Below are positions 36,476 through 46,512 of a stretch of 64,000 nt of DNA, piece after piece. The number at the start of each line of letters is the position of its first letter. The first letter of the stretch is position 1. The notes below the pieces were generated by a model. It saw only the letters and a program-made list of their open reading frames with translations, was not told the DNA's origin and did not search any database. Origin of the DNA: Nitrospirales bacterium (GTDB taxonomy: Bacteria > Nitrospirota > Nitrospiria > Nitrospirales > UBA8639); assembly GCA_031315865.1 (NCBI GenBank), contig JALDRJ010000002.1:637147-701146 (forward strand), read 5' to 3'. Position numbers and translations under genes: made by a program.

Positions 36476-38119
36476 TTATTCGTGATTTCTCCACTTTCGA
36501 CCATCCTTTGCCAATAAGACATCAGCTTCAGGCGGTCCCCAGGATCCGGCAGGATAGGGATGTATAGCATGTGTCCCGAGACTGTCCCAGACTTTCAATA
36601 CAGGATCCACGACACTCCATCCTAATTCAACGTTGTCGCTTCTCTCAAACAGGGTCGCATCTCCGGCCATAACATCATGCAGCAGCGTTTCATATCCCGT
36701 ACTGGGAGCATCTCCAAAGTACTTGGAATATTGAAAATTCATATCCACATTCCCGACTTGGACTTGGGGCCCAGGAATTTTCGCCCCAAAACTCAAGGCA
36801 ATGCCCTCGTCTGGCTGAATACGGATCACCAGCATGTTGGGGGTCAAATGATCCACCGGCGTCTTGCGAAACAGCATCAATGGCACAGATTTGAACTGAA
36901 TGACCACCTCCGTCAAACGCTTATTCATTCGCTTGCCTGTGCGCAAGTAAAATGGCACGCCTTCCCAACGCCAGCTTTCGATGAACAGCGTCATGGCCGC
37001 ATACGTTTCTCGCAATGAGGTGGGCGAAACATTCTCTTCCGAACGGTAGGGCCGGCAGTGATTTCCTTGAATGACACCAGACTCGTATTGTCCCGCCACC
37101 GTCGATTGCAGGACATCCACCGGATCCATTGGCTGAATAGCGCGAAGAAGCTTCGCTTTTTCATCGCGAACCGCATTTGGGTCGAATGCGTTGGGTGGTT
37201 CCATCGCCACAAAAGCCAAAATCTGCAAGAGATGGTTCGGAACCATGTCCCGCAACGCTCCAGCTTTATCGTAATAGAGACCGCGATGCTCAACCCCTAA
37301 CGTTTCTGCCACCGTGATTTGCACATGATCAACGTACTGGCGATTCCAAACCGGTTCAAAAATACCATTGGCAAACCGGAACACTAAGATATTCTGGACT
37401 GTTTCTTTTCCCAAATAGTGATCGATTCGATAAATCTGATTCTCCTCGAGCACACTACGTAGCTCGCGATTTAAGGACCGGGCTGATTCCAGATCATGTC
37501 CAAACGGCTTTTCGATGACGATGCGTCGAGAACAATTATTTTCCTGCCTCACAAGGCCATGGCCTCCCAGATACTGCACGATTTCCCCAAAAAATGCCGG
37601 TGAGGTGGCCATGTAGTACAGATAGTTCCCGCGAGTCCCGTACCGTACATTCAACTCCTTTAAGACTTTCTTGAGATTCATGTAGGTTTGAGGCTTTTGA
37701 AAATCGCCGGTGAGGTAATGCAATCGATCAATAAGCCACTCCCTGATGCTCGCGTCGATCGGGGTCATGGAAAGCTCTTGGATATCTCGGCAAATTTTTT
37801 GGCGGAAATCTTCCGTGTCCATCTCAATCCCATCCACGCCAAGAACCGCGAATTCCTGAGGCAGGTGGTGGCTTGCCGCCAAGTTGTACAGAGCGGGAAT
37901 CAGTTTTCGTTTGGTCAAATCCCCCTGTGCGCCAAAAATAACAAAGAGCGTGGGAGGCCGTGTTTTCCCTGAGCCTCCTTGTGGAGACACCGTATGATCA
38001 GTCTGATGCATATTTTCAGTCCCTACGGCAGACAACTGTTCGGCAACCTGAGATTCCAACTCCTGCGACTCATGAGACAAGGAAAACTTCGAAGAAAGCG
38101 TTGATTTAGAGGAAGACAT
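36476..38119 (-). CDS. zwf: Glucose-6-phosphate 1-dehydrogenase
   Basis: Oxidises glucose-6-phosphate to the lactone, giving NADPH. Motifs are [10 protein letters not shown] at the cofactor site and RIDHYLGKE with the catalytic His/Lys. The fold begins near residue 57, so about 55 polar residues precede it. An ATG at 38011 would remove 36 of them. No ribosome-binding site decides between the two. Neither gnd nor a classical pgl is adjacent. The gene is divergent from slyD. Confidence 0.92.
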   Translation of the reverse strand: MSSSKSTLSSKFSLSHESQELESQVAEQLSAVGTENMHQTDHTVSPQGGSGKTRPPTLFVIFGAQGDLTKRKLIPALYNLAASHHLPQEFAVLGVDGIEMDTEDFRQKICRDIQELSMTPIDASIREWLIDRLHYLTGDFQKPQTYMNLKKVLKELNVRYGTRGNYLYYMATSPAFFGEIVQYLGGHGLVRQENNCSRRIVIEKPFGHDLESARSLNRELRSVLEENQIYRIDHYLGKETVQNILVFRFANGIFEPVWNRQYVDHVQITVAETLGVEHRGLYYDKAGALRDMVPNHLLQILAFVAMEPPNAFDPNAVRDEKAKLLRAIQPMDPVDVLQSTVAGQYESGVIQGNHCRPYRSEENVSPTSLRETYAAMTLFIESWRWEGVPFYLRTGKRMNKRLTEVVIQFKSVPLMLFRKTPVDHLTPNMLVIRIQPDEGIALSFGAKIPGPQVQVGNVDMNFQYSKYFGDAPSTGYETLLHDVMAGDATLFERSDNVELGWSVVDPVLKVWDSLGTHAIHPYPAGSWGPPEADVLLAKDGRKWRNHE

Positions 38120-38429
38120 GACGATCAGTTAACATGGAGGGAACCCGATGACGAAGAACGCACGCCCCCTCGCCATCGACACAATCTGACCCTATTATAC
38201 TACAAATCCATTAGATTTACAGACAGGACTCCTCCCAGACCATCACATTGGTCCTCATCACACTGAGATGTTGAGTTCTTCCTGCATGTTCCGGTGACAC
38301 GAAAGCCTTCTGATGTATCTTCCCCTTCCTATTCGGTTAAGATGAACGGGATTCATGAAGACATTCGTAAAACCATGAGCCTCAACAAATAGTTGTTCAT
38401 GACATAAAAGGCAAAAGAAAGGAGCACCC
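38120..38429. promoter_or_regulatory. Divergent intergenic region with a zwf-side -10 box
   Basis: These 310 bases hold no gene. On the minus strand a perfect TATAAT (38194-38199) lies 75 bases before the longer zwf start; the -35 region matches poorly. On the plus side AAAGGAG precedes slyD. A small GACCA/TGGTC hairpin near 38238 is too weak to call. Confidence 0.4.
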
Positions 38430-38918
38430 ATGACATTAACAATCGGAGAGCGTTCAGTGGTCAGCATGCACTACAAATTGACGGACGATAAAGGCACCGT
38501 CATCGATACCTCAGAAGGCTCGAAACCACTCGCGTATTTACATGGAGCAGGGAATATCATCCCTGGATTAGAAAAAGCCCTGGTTGGCAAGACTGAAGGA
38601 GAGTCTTTGCGAGTGCGAATCGAGCCATCAGAAGGCTATGGCGATGTCAATCCTGACCTGATCAAGATTATTGAACGGAAGGCCTTCGAAGGCATTGAGA
38701 AACTTGAAGCCGGAATGACGTTTCAAGCCAAAGCCCCTGACGGCAGTACGCAGAATATTATGGTGACGAAAGTCGACGGGGACGACGTGACGATCGACAG
38801 CAATCATCCCCTTGCCGGCATCACGTTAAATTTCGACATACAAATCCTCAGCGTCAGAGAAGCGACAAAAGAAGAACTCGACCATGGGCATACACACGAA
38901 GGAGGGCATAGTCACTAG
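38430..38918 (+). CDS. slyD: SlyD-like FKBP-type peptidyl-prolyl isomerase
   Basis: A cytosolic proline isomerase and chaperone. The FKBP half (YKLTDDKGTVIDTS, AYLHGAGNIIPGLEKAL) is interrupted after about residue 65 by the chaperone 'insert-in-flap' domain, as in SlyD. The tail is His-rich (HGHTHEGGHSH) and may bind nickel or other metals, though it is shorter than in enterobacteria. The AAAGGAG site lies seven bases before the ATG. At 162 residues the size is normal. Confidence 0.92.
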   Translation: MTLTIGERSVVSMHYKLTDDKGTVIDTSEGSKPLAYLHGAGNIIPGLEKALVGKTEGESLRVRIEPSEGYGDVNPDLIKIIERKAFEGIEKLEAGMTFQAKAPDGSTQNIMVTKVDGDDVTIDSNHPLAGITLNFDIQILSVREATKEELDHGHTHEGGHSH

Positions 38919-39011
38919 CGTATAAGACCCTTTAACTACAGCCGATTTTCATGCAAGTAAAGATTTGATTATCATGACCGATGGCCTGTTTTTTCAATCT
39001 TCATACCTACA

Positions 39012-40103
39012 TTAACCATCAATAATTTTTTCATACACCACATCATGAATCATGGGACGGAATTCACGAATGTTGTTGTTCTCACGAGTCGGATGTACGC
39101 GATTGGTGAGCAGAATGACTTCCAACTCAGCTTCGGGATCGATCCAGATGGATGTCCCGGTGAAACCCAGATGCCCAAAAGACGAAGCTGAAAAATATTT
39201 TCCTGACGAGGAGGGAGACGACGGCGTATCCCAGCCCAAAGCCCAACTCGAATCGCATGGCATTGCTTGCCGCGAGACAAATTGACGGACGAGTTGGGAA
39301 TCCAGCAGTGACTCACGTCCATGATAGGCGTTTAGCCACGCCTGTGTAATCGAACTTACCGCGAGCGCCGTCCCGAACAGCCCCGCGTGACCTGCCACAC
39401 CTCCCAGCACATAGGCGTTTTCGTCGTGCACTTCTCCCTGCAAGAGACGGCCACGCCAAGGATCCTGCTCCGTGGGCGCAATAGGGGATGTGTGATCAGC
39501 ATCGACAGATAAAACTTCGCGATAGGCTAGCGGATACGCTCGCAATGGGCCAAAGATACGCTCCTCACAATACCGCTTTAAGGACTGTTCTGTTCGCCGT
39601 TCGATCGCAAACCCGAGAAGCATGAACCCCAAGTCGCTGTAGAGGCTTTTTGTTCTTGGTTCATATTCCAAAGGCTCTTTCCCGATGAACGCCAACATAG
39701 GCTGGCGAGACGTTTCTCTTCCTGCTCCAATGACGGATTGATAATAGGGCCGATACCCGGGCAATCCTGATCGATGACACAAGATATCCCGTACAGTCGC
39801 TCGAGCAATGAGCGTCCCCCGTAATTCTGTGAGTATGGTTCCGATGGACTCTTCTAGATCCAGCCGGCCATCCTGCACCAGACACAAGATGCCCGTGCCC
39901 GTCGCTAAGGGTTTAGTTAATGACGCTAAATCATAAACGGTTTCACGATTGGCGGGACGTAAGGGAAGAATGGGGGAATGGGACCCCACAGCCTGATGAT
40001 ATCGAACCTCCCCTGCACACCTGACCAACAACACGGCGCCAGGAAATACCCGGTCACGAATGCCTTGTTGTAATGCCCCTGTGATTGGATTGGTCGTGTC
40101 CAT
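39012..40103 (-). CDS. Serine hydrolase, class C beta-lactamase fold
   Basis: A beta-lactamase-family hydrolase. The nucleophile is Ser61 in SLTK (Lys64), the tyrosine box is YSD at 155-157, and GHLGFTGT replaces the KTG box. It also has GGVAGHAGLFG. This set resembles EstB-like esterases and D,D-peptidase relatives more than true resistance enzymes. No signal peptide is seen, which argues for a cytosolic place or a missed start. The nearby dcw cluster is suggestive but does not prove a wall substrate. Confidence 0.82.
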   Translation of the reverse strand: MDTTNPITGALQQGIRDRVFPGAVLLVRCAGEVRYHQAVGSHSPILPLRPANRETVYDLASLTKPLATGTGILCLVQDGRLDLEESIGTILTELRGTLIARATVRDILCHRSGLPGYRPYYQSVIGAGRETSRQPMLAFIGKEPLEYEPRTKSLYSDLGFMLLGFAIERRTEQSLKRYCEERIFGPLRAYPLAYREVLSVDADHTSPIAPTEQDPWRGRLLQGEVHDENAYVLGGVAGHAGLFGTALAVSSITQAWLNAYHGRESLLDSQLVRQFVSRQAMPCDSSWALGWDTPSSPSSSGKYFSASSFGHLGFTGTSIWIDPEAELEVILLTNRVHPTRENNNIREFRPMIHDVVYEKIIDG

Positions 40104-40138
40104 CGGACATGAGGCGGGACGTAACCCTGAGCTGGCAG

Positions 40139-40654
40139 CTAGACTTCCGGCAAACTTTCCTGATCGGCAGTAAACGTCGTTTCTTCGACGACATCGGGGA
40201 TTGGATCGGCGTTTTCTTCCACTTCAATCAAGCGATGAAACGCGCCAAGCGTCGAACGTAATCGTTCCAGGACGAGCGCTCGTTGACGACGAAGGTCAGC
40301 GATCATTCGCCTGAGTTCCATGAGATCGCTCCGGCTTTGCGCTAAAATCTCTTCAGCCTTGAGCTCGGCTTCCTTGACGATGAGTTCCGCATCACGTTCA
40401 GCCCCACGCTTCAACTGCTCCACGAATGTCTGCGTGGACAGCAACGTACTGGTTAACGTGTTTTCGGTCTTTTTGAGGTTTCCCAGTTCTTCTTCTTTGG
40501 ACGCCACTTTTTCTTTCAGCACCGTATTTTCACGAGTGAGATTTTCGACGGTTTCAGCGACTTCTTCAAGGAACTGATCGACCTGCCGTTTTTCATACCC
40601 TCGAAATTGTGCGTCAAAGACTTTATGTTGAATGTCGAGCGGGGTAATTTTCAT
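40139..40654 (-). CDS. divIVA: DivIVA domain protein
   Basis: Coiled-coil protein that in other bacteria marks curved membrane at poles and septa. The N-terminal MKITPLDIQHKVFDAQFRGYEK region is the membrane-binding DivIVA domain; residues 33-135 are a long heptad-type coil. The length is 171. It follows yggT by 200 bases at the end of the dcw series. DivIVA is best known from Gram-positives but also occurs in deltaproteobacteria and Nitrospirota. Confidence 0.88.
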   Translation of the reverse strand: MKITPLDIQHKVFDAQFRGYEKRQVDQFLEEVAETVENLTRENTVLKEKVASKEEELGNLKKTENTLTSTLLSTQTFVEQLKRGAERDAELIVKEAELKAEEILAQSRSDLMELRRMIADLRRQRALVLERLRSTLGAFHRLIEVEENADPIPDVVEETTFTADQESLPEV

Positions 40655-40854
40655 GATAAATTCTCTCAGTGCATTCCCGGAACCGATTCACACAGGTCCA
40701 GGACTGCAGTGCAGTATGATGATGATCTGGGTCGCAACGATCAGTATTTTACCAGCGGCAGAATAGGAAAAGCGAAGGATCATTCCTTATTGCGATCAGA
40801 CAATGCCATGCAAGAATACTCGCCTCCCATTGCTTGGGAACAGGTCCATTCCCT

Positions 40855-41448
40855 TTAAAGGATTTGAGGCATACTGCTGGATAATCGATACCCTAAGTCT
40901 TCAATGGGAGAGACAAGTAAGATCAACGCTAATTGTAAACACACCAAAACGACCAACACTGACCAGTCAAAACCGCCGGCAGGAGGGACCAGACGTCTGG
41001 CCGGCCGCAGGAGCGGTTCCGTGACCTGGTACATCAATCCGGTAATGGGGTTATACGCCCCGGGATTAATCCAACTGATCACCACCTGAATGATCAGCAG
41101 AAAAATATAGATGTAGATGGCAAGCTTCAGCAATGAGGCAAGGGTTAAAATCAGAAGTCCTGGCAACGGCAGCAAATGGCCACTGCCTAACCAGGCGATT
41201 AAACTGAGTTCAGCGCCCTGCACGAGGAAGAGCAGGACGATGGTAGCCCAATCAATCCCCCCCACAGCAGGAACAAGACGACGGAGCGGTTGAAGCGCGG
41301 GATTCGTAAGACTGTATAACAACTGAGAAATCGGATTGTAAAAGTCGGCGCCAGCCCGTTGCAGGAGAAAACGCAACAGAATCGCCAGGACATAGAGCCC
41401 GAATATGAGATCAATGAGAAAGATCGCGGCTTGAGAAAAATACCCCAT
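40855..41448 (-). CDS. yggT: YggT family membrane protein
   Basis: An integral membrane protein with two tandem YggT repeats. Each repeat has a hydrophobic segment followed by a match to YNPI...PLLRPARRLVPPAGG (near residues 37-65 and 135-163). About four to five membrane segments are expected. Its function is poorly known. The YggS-YggT pairing seen here is common, and the tail of dcw clusters is a usual location. Confidence 0.9.
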   Translation of the reverse strand: MGYFSQAAIFLIDLIFGLYVLAILLRFLLQRAGADFYNPISQLLYSLTNPALQPLRRLVPAVGGIDWATIVLLFLVQGAELSLIAWLGSGHLLPLPGLLILTLASLLKLAIYIYIFLLIIQVVISWINPGAYNPITGLMYQVTEPLLRPARRLVPPAGGFDWSVLVVLVCLQLALILLVSPIEDLGYRLSSSMPQIL

Positions 41449-41465
41449 TATCCCTTCCTTATGTT

Positions 41466-42188
41466 CTAAGACGTACGGCGTGCTCCGAAAAGCGATGTCC
41501 CAACCCGCACGAGCGTCGCCCCTTCTTCCACGGCAATCACGTAATCATGCGACATGCCCATGGACAAGTGTTCCATCTTCAGCCGATCAAAGCCTTGAGA
41601 CTTGATACGAACCGCTAACTCCCGTAATTCCCTGAAATAAGGTCTCGCCGTCTCAGGATCTTCCGACCAGGGCGGAATGGTCATCAACCCTAGCACGTTG
41701 AGATGCGGCATGGAAGTGAGTTCAGGCAGAGCCTGCAGTAACGTAGCGACGGAATAGCCTCCCTTTGTGGACTCCCCGCTAACATTCACTTCCATGAGAA
41801 CCGCCTGAACAATCCCCAACACCCCGGCCCGTTTGTCCATCAACCGAGCCTGTTCAAGGCTTTCAACGGAATGAATCAGGGCAAACGCTCCAACTACCTC
41901 CTTAATCTTTCGACGTTGGACTTGCCCGATAAAATGCCAGGAACCGGTCGTGAGGTCATCCAGCGCACGACGTTTTTCCAGGGCTTCTTGAAGTCGGTTT
42001 TCCCCAAACACCCGAATGCCGGCGGCATGCGCCTCTCGCATTCGCTGGGCCGTAACGGTCTTCGTGGCCGCGACAAGACCAACGCCCTGAGGGTCTCGTC
42101 CAACGCGCCGTGCCGCCGCTTCGATCGATCCTAAAACCTGACGAAGACGATCGGCAATCGAACAAGGCGGCACACTCGTCTGTTCCAT
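41466..42188 (-). CDS. yggS: Pyridoxal phosphate homeostasis protein
   Basis: A PLP-binding protein of the YggS/PROSC family that buffers free PLP. The PLP lysine is in VAATKT, followed by GENRLQEA, WHFIGQVQRRK and the C-terminal LSMGMSHDY. The length of 240 is normal. It lies between pgeF and yggT. Confidence 0.93.
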   Translation of the reverse strand: MEQTSVPPCSIADRLRQVLGSIEAAARRVGRDPQGVGLVAATKTVTAQRMREAHAAGIRVFGENRLQEALEKRRALDDLTTGSWHFIGQVQRRKIKEVVGAFALIHSVESLEQARLMDKRAGVLGIVQAVLMEVNVSGESTKGGYSVATLLQALPELTSMPHLNVLGLMTIPPWSEDPETARPYFRELRELAVRIKSQGFDRLKMEHLSMGMSHDYVIAVEEGATLVRVGTSLFGARRTS

Positions 42189-42261
42189 GATAGCCAGGGC
42201 GTAAACGCCCGTTTTCTCCTATTGTAATCTTGAATCGACATTGCGTCACTTCACGAGCGAG

Positions 42262-42987
42262 TCAATGTGCCCGCATCATGATTCCACTGTTCATTGTCCC
42301 GTTCACGCGCCCCTCTCTCCTGTACGAGAAGTAGCGAGTCGCATCGCAGTTCGTACAATGCGTGCTCTGACTGATGGACGCGGCGGAAACCCCCGCCTCG
42401 ATCAGTTGATATCCAATAAGTTTTTTCAAGTCTACCATCGCATGGGTCGGAGATGTCGGCTTCAAAACCTCGCAGGCGTCGGCCCACTGTTCCTTGATCG
42501 GGTCAATGACAGGCCGATCGACTTCGAAGCAACACATCCCAATCGATGGGCCAATCGCCACGCGAAGATTGCTTGGCTCTGTCCCATACTGCTCTGTCAT
42601 GACCCTAATAGTTTGTCGAACGATTCCCGCGACCGTACCACGCCAACCAGCATGAACCGCAGCGACAGCGTTCCGTTCGACATCGGCCATAAGAACCGGA
42701 ACACAATCGGCGGTCCGAACGACCAGCAGGACGTCAGAACAGGACGTCACCAACGCATCGCCTTCCAGTCCATGAACGGTTTTCAGGTCATCCGGATTCT
42801 CACACACCAACACATCAGTCCCATGGACTTGTTTGAGAGAAATCACGCAGGGGTAGTCCGGAGGGACAGCCGTGACCTGGCCCACACGGACCGTATTGAT
42901 GAGCGGAGCGGGGCTTTGTCGCGTCCCGAAGAAATGGACAAAGCCGCGCTCGGCAGGAATGTGCTCAGGGAATGAAAGGGATTCCAC
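42262..42987 (-). CDS. pgeF: Peptidoglycan editing factor PgeF / multicopper polyphenol oxidase-like
   Basis: YfiH/PgeF family, proposed to remove wrongly built UDP-MurNAc-L-Ser products; relatives also show purine nucleosidase activity. Metal and active-site residues are visible in KQVHGTDV, TADCVPV, HAGWRGTVAG and SIGMCCFEV. The size of 241 fits. It lies between ftsZ and yggS. The overlapping plus-strand frame is a shadow. Confidence 0.9.
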   Translation of the reverse strand: MESLSFPEHIPAERGFVHFFGTRQSPAPLINTVRVGQVTAVPPDYPCVISLKQVHGTDVLVCENPDDLKTVHGLEGDALVTSCSDVLLVVRTADCVPVLMADVERNAVAAVHAGWRGTVAGIVRQTIRVMTEQYGTEPSNLRVAIGPSIGMCCFEVDRPVIDPIKEQWADACEVLKPTSPTHAMVDLKKLIGYQLIEAGVSAASISQSTHCTNCDATRYFSYRREGRVNGTMNSGIMMRAH

Positions 42988-43031
42988 GGCGACCTTGTCC
43001 TTCTGCTCTGGATGGTGCCCTGGCCGCCTCT

Positions 43032-44264
43032 CTACGAATCAGACGGCTTTCGATAATAAGTAGGGATCTCCCAATCCTCATCGACGAGTAAATTGCCGTT
43101 TTCTTGAGTCGAACGCCTAGGCACGTAGCGTCTCATGAATGTCGGTCGATCCAATTCCTCATCCCGGTACGACGACTCGGAGGAAACAGACGCCAAGAGG
43201 GGCTCACTGGCCGGCTTCACGGCAAGGGACGGCGCTTCGCGAGGTGGAGATTCCCGAACGGCTTCTCGTGCCTGATCTCGTAACTGATGCCGAGCAAACC
43301 CCGAATCCTTTTGTTCAAAGCCTGTCGCGATCACCGTGACCACGATTTCGTCGCCAGCATTCGGATTGATCACTTGGCCCACGATGATGTTCGCTTGCGG
43401 ATCGGCCGCTTCCTTGGCGATCGAAGAAGCTTCGTCAACCTCATGAAGCGTTAAGCTTGGCCCACCACAAATATTGAGGAGAAGGCCTCGTGCTCCCGCA
43501 ATACTTCCATCTTCAAGCAGCTGGCTAGATATGGCCTGTCTGGCTGCTTCACTAGCACGATTCGGGCCTCGGCCGACACCTAACCCCATAACGGCTCGAC
43601 CGGAATAACTCATGACGGTCTTCACATCGGCAAAGTCCACATTGACAAAGCCGGGCGTGGTGATCACGTCCGAAATGCCCTGAATGGCTTGTCGCAGCAC
43701 ATCATCGGCCACTTTGAACGCTTCCAGGAGCGGCGTACTTTTATCCACCAAATTCAATAGTTTTTGATTGGGAATGACGAGCAAGGAATCCACGTGCTTT
43801 TTTAATTCCCGCAGACCTTCTTCGGCATAGGCTGTTCGCCGATGACCTTCGTACTGAAACGGTTTGGTCACCACACCAACCGTGAGAATGCCCAGCTCGC
43901 GAGCGATTTTGGCCGCGATTGGGGCTCCGCCAGTTCCCGTCCCGCCTCCCATGCCTGCTGTCACAAACACCATTTCGGCATTTTCGAGCGCGTCACGAAT
44001 TTGCTCCTCGCTTTCCAGTGCCGCCTCCTTTCCCACATCCGGTCGCGCACCTGCGCCAAGCCCTCGAGTCCGCTCGGGACCGAGTTGAATCTTGAACGGG
44101 GCCTCAGACTTTTCAAGAGCCTGAACATCCGTGTTGGCGACGACGAACTCAACCCGATTGAGTCCTGCAGAGATCATCGTATTCACTGCATTACATCCTC
44201 CTCCACCTACTCCAATCACTTTTATGCGAATGGTAGAAGATTCTTCCTCTGATAACGAAATCAT
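43032..44264 (-). CDS. ftsZ: Cell division protein FtsZ
   Basis: Tubulin-like GTPase that forms the Z-ring. GGGCNAVN lies near residues 21-28, and the tubulin signature GGGTGTG at 106-112. Residues 325-385 are a variable linker. The C-terminal peptide, with [10 protein letters not shown], is the likely binding site for FtsA; its core is more aromatic than the common DIPAFLR type. Length is 410. ftsA precedes it by 125 bases, enough for its own promoter. Confidence 0.96.
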   Translation of the reverse strand: MISLSEEESSTIRIKVIGVGGGGCNAVNTMISAGLNRVEFVVANTDVQALEKSEAPFKIQLGPERTRGLGAGARPDVGKEAALESEEQIRDALENAEMVFVTAGMGGGTGTGGAPIAAKIARELGILTVGVVTKPFQYEGHRRTAYAEEGLRELKKHVDSLLVIPNQKLLNLVDKSTPLLEAFKVADDVLRQAIQGISDVITTPGFVNVDFADVKTVMSYSGRAVMGLGVGRGPNRASEAARQAISSQLLEDGSIAGARGLLLNICGGPSLTLHEVDEASSIAKEAADPQANIIVGQVINPNAGDEIVVTVIATGFEQKDSGFARHQLRDQAREAVRESPPREAPSLAVKPASEPLLASVSSESSYRDEELDRPTFMRRYVPRRSTQENGNLLVDEDWEIPTYYRKPSDS

Positions 44265-44389
44265 GATGGCCTCCTTTCGCCAGGCTTAGCAACCGAACGG
44301 TAATGGAATTCTTGGACATGTATGGTTTTCTCAACGGACAAACGCTTCAATGTTCTCCCTGACTCCTTTCTCCTCTGAAATTTTTGTTC

Positions 44390-45640
44390 TCAGAAAAAGC
44401 TCATGACCCGGTCTTTCATCCGATCCAATACTGAAGACCAGATACCTGCTCCGGAACCGACAGCGGCCACGCCCATTCTCGACATCCCATGTTCATGTCG
44501 AATGGCGTGCAAGATCAATCCAACCCCGGTCGCGCAGGTCGGACTACTGACCTTTTCCTGCAACCCGCTAATGCCTGTCGGACCTCCACACCGAACAGGC
44601 AGGTCCAAGATTCGTTCTGCAGCCTCGGCCATCCCCGGGAGAAGCGACGTTCCACCGGTTAAGACGCCACCGGCCACGAGCAACCCATCATACCCGGCGC
44701 GACGAATTTCCCTTCGAACCAGTTCAAACATCTCCTCAACTCGAGGCTCAAGCACCTCGGCGACATAACTACGGGGAACGAGCCGCGGAGGCCTTCCTCC
44801 CACGCTCGGGACTTCAATGGACTCCTCCTGATCGACCTGCTCTGATAGCGAAACGCCATGCTGCACTTTGATCCGTTCGGCGTCTGCATGAGACGTGCGA
44901 AGGACCTGTGTCAGATCTCTGGTGAGATGATTCCCTCCAATGGGAATGACAGCGGAATGGCGGATGCTCCCATCAACATAAATCGCCACATCCGACGTTC
45001 CACCTCCCAGATCAACCATGACCACACCAAGTTCTTGTTCCTCAGCGGACAAGACGGCCGCACTGGAGGCCAATGGCTGCAGGATAATGTCGGCAACATC
45101 AAGGCCCGCACGATTCACACAACGGACCAAGTTCTGAGCAGACGTGACCGCGCCGGTGACGATATGCACATCGACTTCCAAGCGTGATCCGGCGATTCCA
45201 ATCGGGTCGCGGATACCCTCTTGATCGTCGACGATAAACTCACGAGGCAGAACATGGAGAACGCGACGGTCAGCGGGAATGACGGCTCCACAACGAGCGG
45301 TCTCGATGACACGCGTGATGTCCCCATTCAACACTTCCCGTTTTTTCAGCGCCACGACTCCATGGGTGCTTTCACTCGAGATGTGACTCCCCGCAATCCC
45401 GGTATACACGGAATTGATTTGCACCGCCGCCATGAGCTCGGCTTTTTCAACCGCTTCTTTAATCGATTCCACCGTACTCTCGATATCAACCACGACCCCT
45501 TTTCGAAGACCCCGAGACAGACTCGAACCGACGCCGATCACGTTGATTGAGGTCTCGTCATCCGTTGCCTCAGCCACCACAGCACAGATTTTGGTCGTTC
45601 CGATATCTAAGCCGACGATGATCCGTTCTTTCTTCGGCAT
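44390..45640 (-). CDS. ftsA: Cell division protein FtsA
   Basis: Actin-like protein that tethers FtsZ to the membrane. IIVGLDIGTTKICAVVAE opens the protein, VVDIESTVESIKEAVEKAE marks the SHS2/1C domain, and VVMVDLGGGTSDVA is a phosphate loop. The last residues (near VLDRMKDRVMSFF) form the amphipathic membrane-targeting helix. Length 416 is standard. The start lies five bases after the ftsQ stop. Confidence 0.95.
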   Translation of the reverse strand: MPKKERIIVGLDIGTTKICAVVAEATDDETSINVIGVGSSLSRGLRKGVVVDIESTVESIKEAVEKAELMAAVQINSVYTGIAGSHISSESTHGVVALKKREVLNGDITRVIETARCGAVIPADRRVLHVLPREFIVDDQEGIRDPIGIAGSRLEVDVHIVTGAVTSAQNLVRCVNRAGLDVADIILQPLASSAAVLSAEEQELGVVMVDLGGGTSDVAIYVDGSIRHSAVIPIGGNHLTRDLTQVLRTSHADAERIKVQHGVSLSEQVDQEESIEVPSVGGRPPRLVPRSYVAEVLEPRVEEMFELVRREIRRAGYDGLLVAGGVLTGGTSLLPGMAEAAERILDLPVRCGGPTGISGLQEKVSSPTCATGVGLILHAIRHEHGMSRMGVAAVGSGAGIWSSVLDRMKDRVMSFF

Positions 45641-45645
45641 GACTC

Positions 45646-46497
45646 TTACTCCCTTTTTCGAAGAATCACTTTTCCGGGATACCGCATATCCACTTCCAAA
45701 TTTTCTCGCGCGAACCGCTCTTGAATCGATGGATAGAGGGATTCAAAACGTTCCCATTGCTCGTTGATATCTTTCTCGAACTGAAATCTGATCTTATTCA
45801 CCTCCGCCACGATCTCACCAGTAGGTGAGTGCACATCGACAGTGGGATTCACGCCAAACCAATCCGCCAAGACCATTCCCACTAGTACGCCATGACGCAC
45901 CCGATCTCGCACCCGCTCATCATGAGTGGTCGGAAAGTCCTCAGGAATGCCGGCCACGGTTGGCAAATCCGACATGGGCGTATCGTGGACCGGAGGGAAA
46001 AGATGGGCCTCACGGTCCAAGAAGTAAGTCTTGCCCGACGATCGCCAAATCGCCACAGGTTCACGTTCTTCAACTCGTATCGCCAACGTCTGGGGGAAAA
46101 CCCGTTCGACAACAGCCCTCCGGATCCAAGGGTGCGACTCCAGACGAGCGGCAAGAGACTCCGGCTGAATCTGTAAGAGGCTTGTCTCGGAGGAAAGCGC
46201 AAGCTCGGGCGCGATATCCTTTCTTTCCAATTCATTCAGGCCGACGACGCTCACATGCTGCACCGTGGTCCAACTCATGGCGATCGACTCGACTCGATCG
46301 AATTCCCATGCACCGACAATCAATACGACTGACACGATCACAAACACCGCCCATCGAAGCAGTTTCTGCCGGAAAGAAGGTTTCTGACTCCGTCGACGGC
46401 TTGCCGATGTTTTCATCACGCGGTTTTTTCGTACTTTATTTTGTCTATAGCGCATAACAAAGCCATGTCTTGAGTTTGAAGATTGTATACGGCTCAA
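45646..46497 (-). CDS. ftsQ: Cell division protein FtsQ
   Basis: Bitopic divisome protein. The basic N-terminus (to about residue 45) is cytoplasmic, residues 48-64 cross the membrane, and a POTRA domain (about 78-148) precedes the FtsQ domain. VEREPVAIWRSSG is typical. A later ATG at residue 15 or 28 is possible for the start. It lies between ddl and ftsA. Confidence 0.9.
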   Translation of the reverse strand: MSRIQSSNSRHGFVMRYRQNKVRKNRVMKTSASRRRSQKPSFRQKLLRWAVFVIVSVVLIVGAWEFDRVESIAMSWTTVQHVSVVGLNELERKDIAPELALSSETSLLQIQPESLAARLESHPWIRRAVVERVFPQTLAIRVEEREPVAIWRSSGKTYFLDREAHLFPPVHDTPMSDLPTVAGIPEDFPTTHDERVRDRVRHGVLVGMVLADWFGVNPTVDVHSPTGEIVAEVNKIRFQFEKDINEQWERFESLYPSIQERFARENLEVDMRYPGKVILRKRE

Positions 46498-46512
46498 TCA
46501 TGTGTGATGCAG

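Noticed and set aside
38919..39011. T-run (CCTGTTTTTTC) between the convergent slyD and hydrolase genes as a terminator
   Set aside because: No stable stem precedes the T-run.
42241..42975. Long plus-strand frame of 244 codons
   Set aside because: It is antisense to pgeF, which has full family motifs; the plus frame shows no domain.
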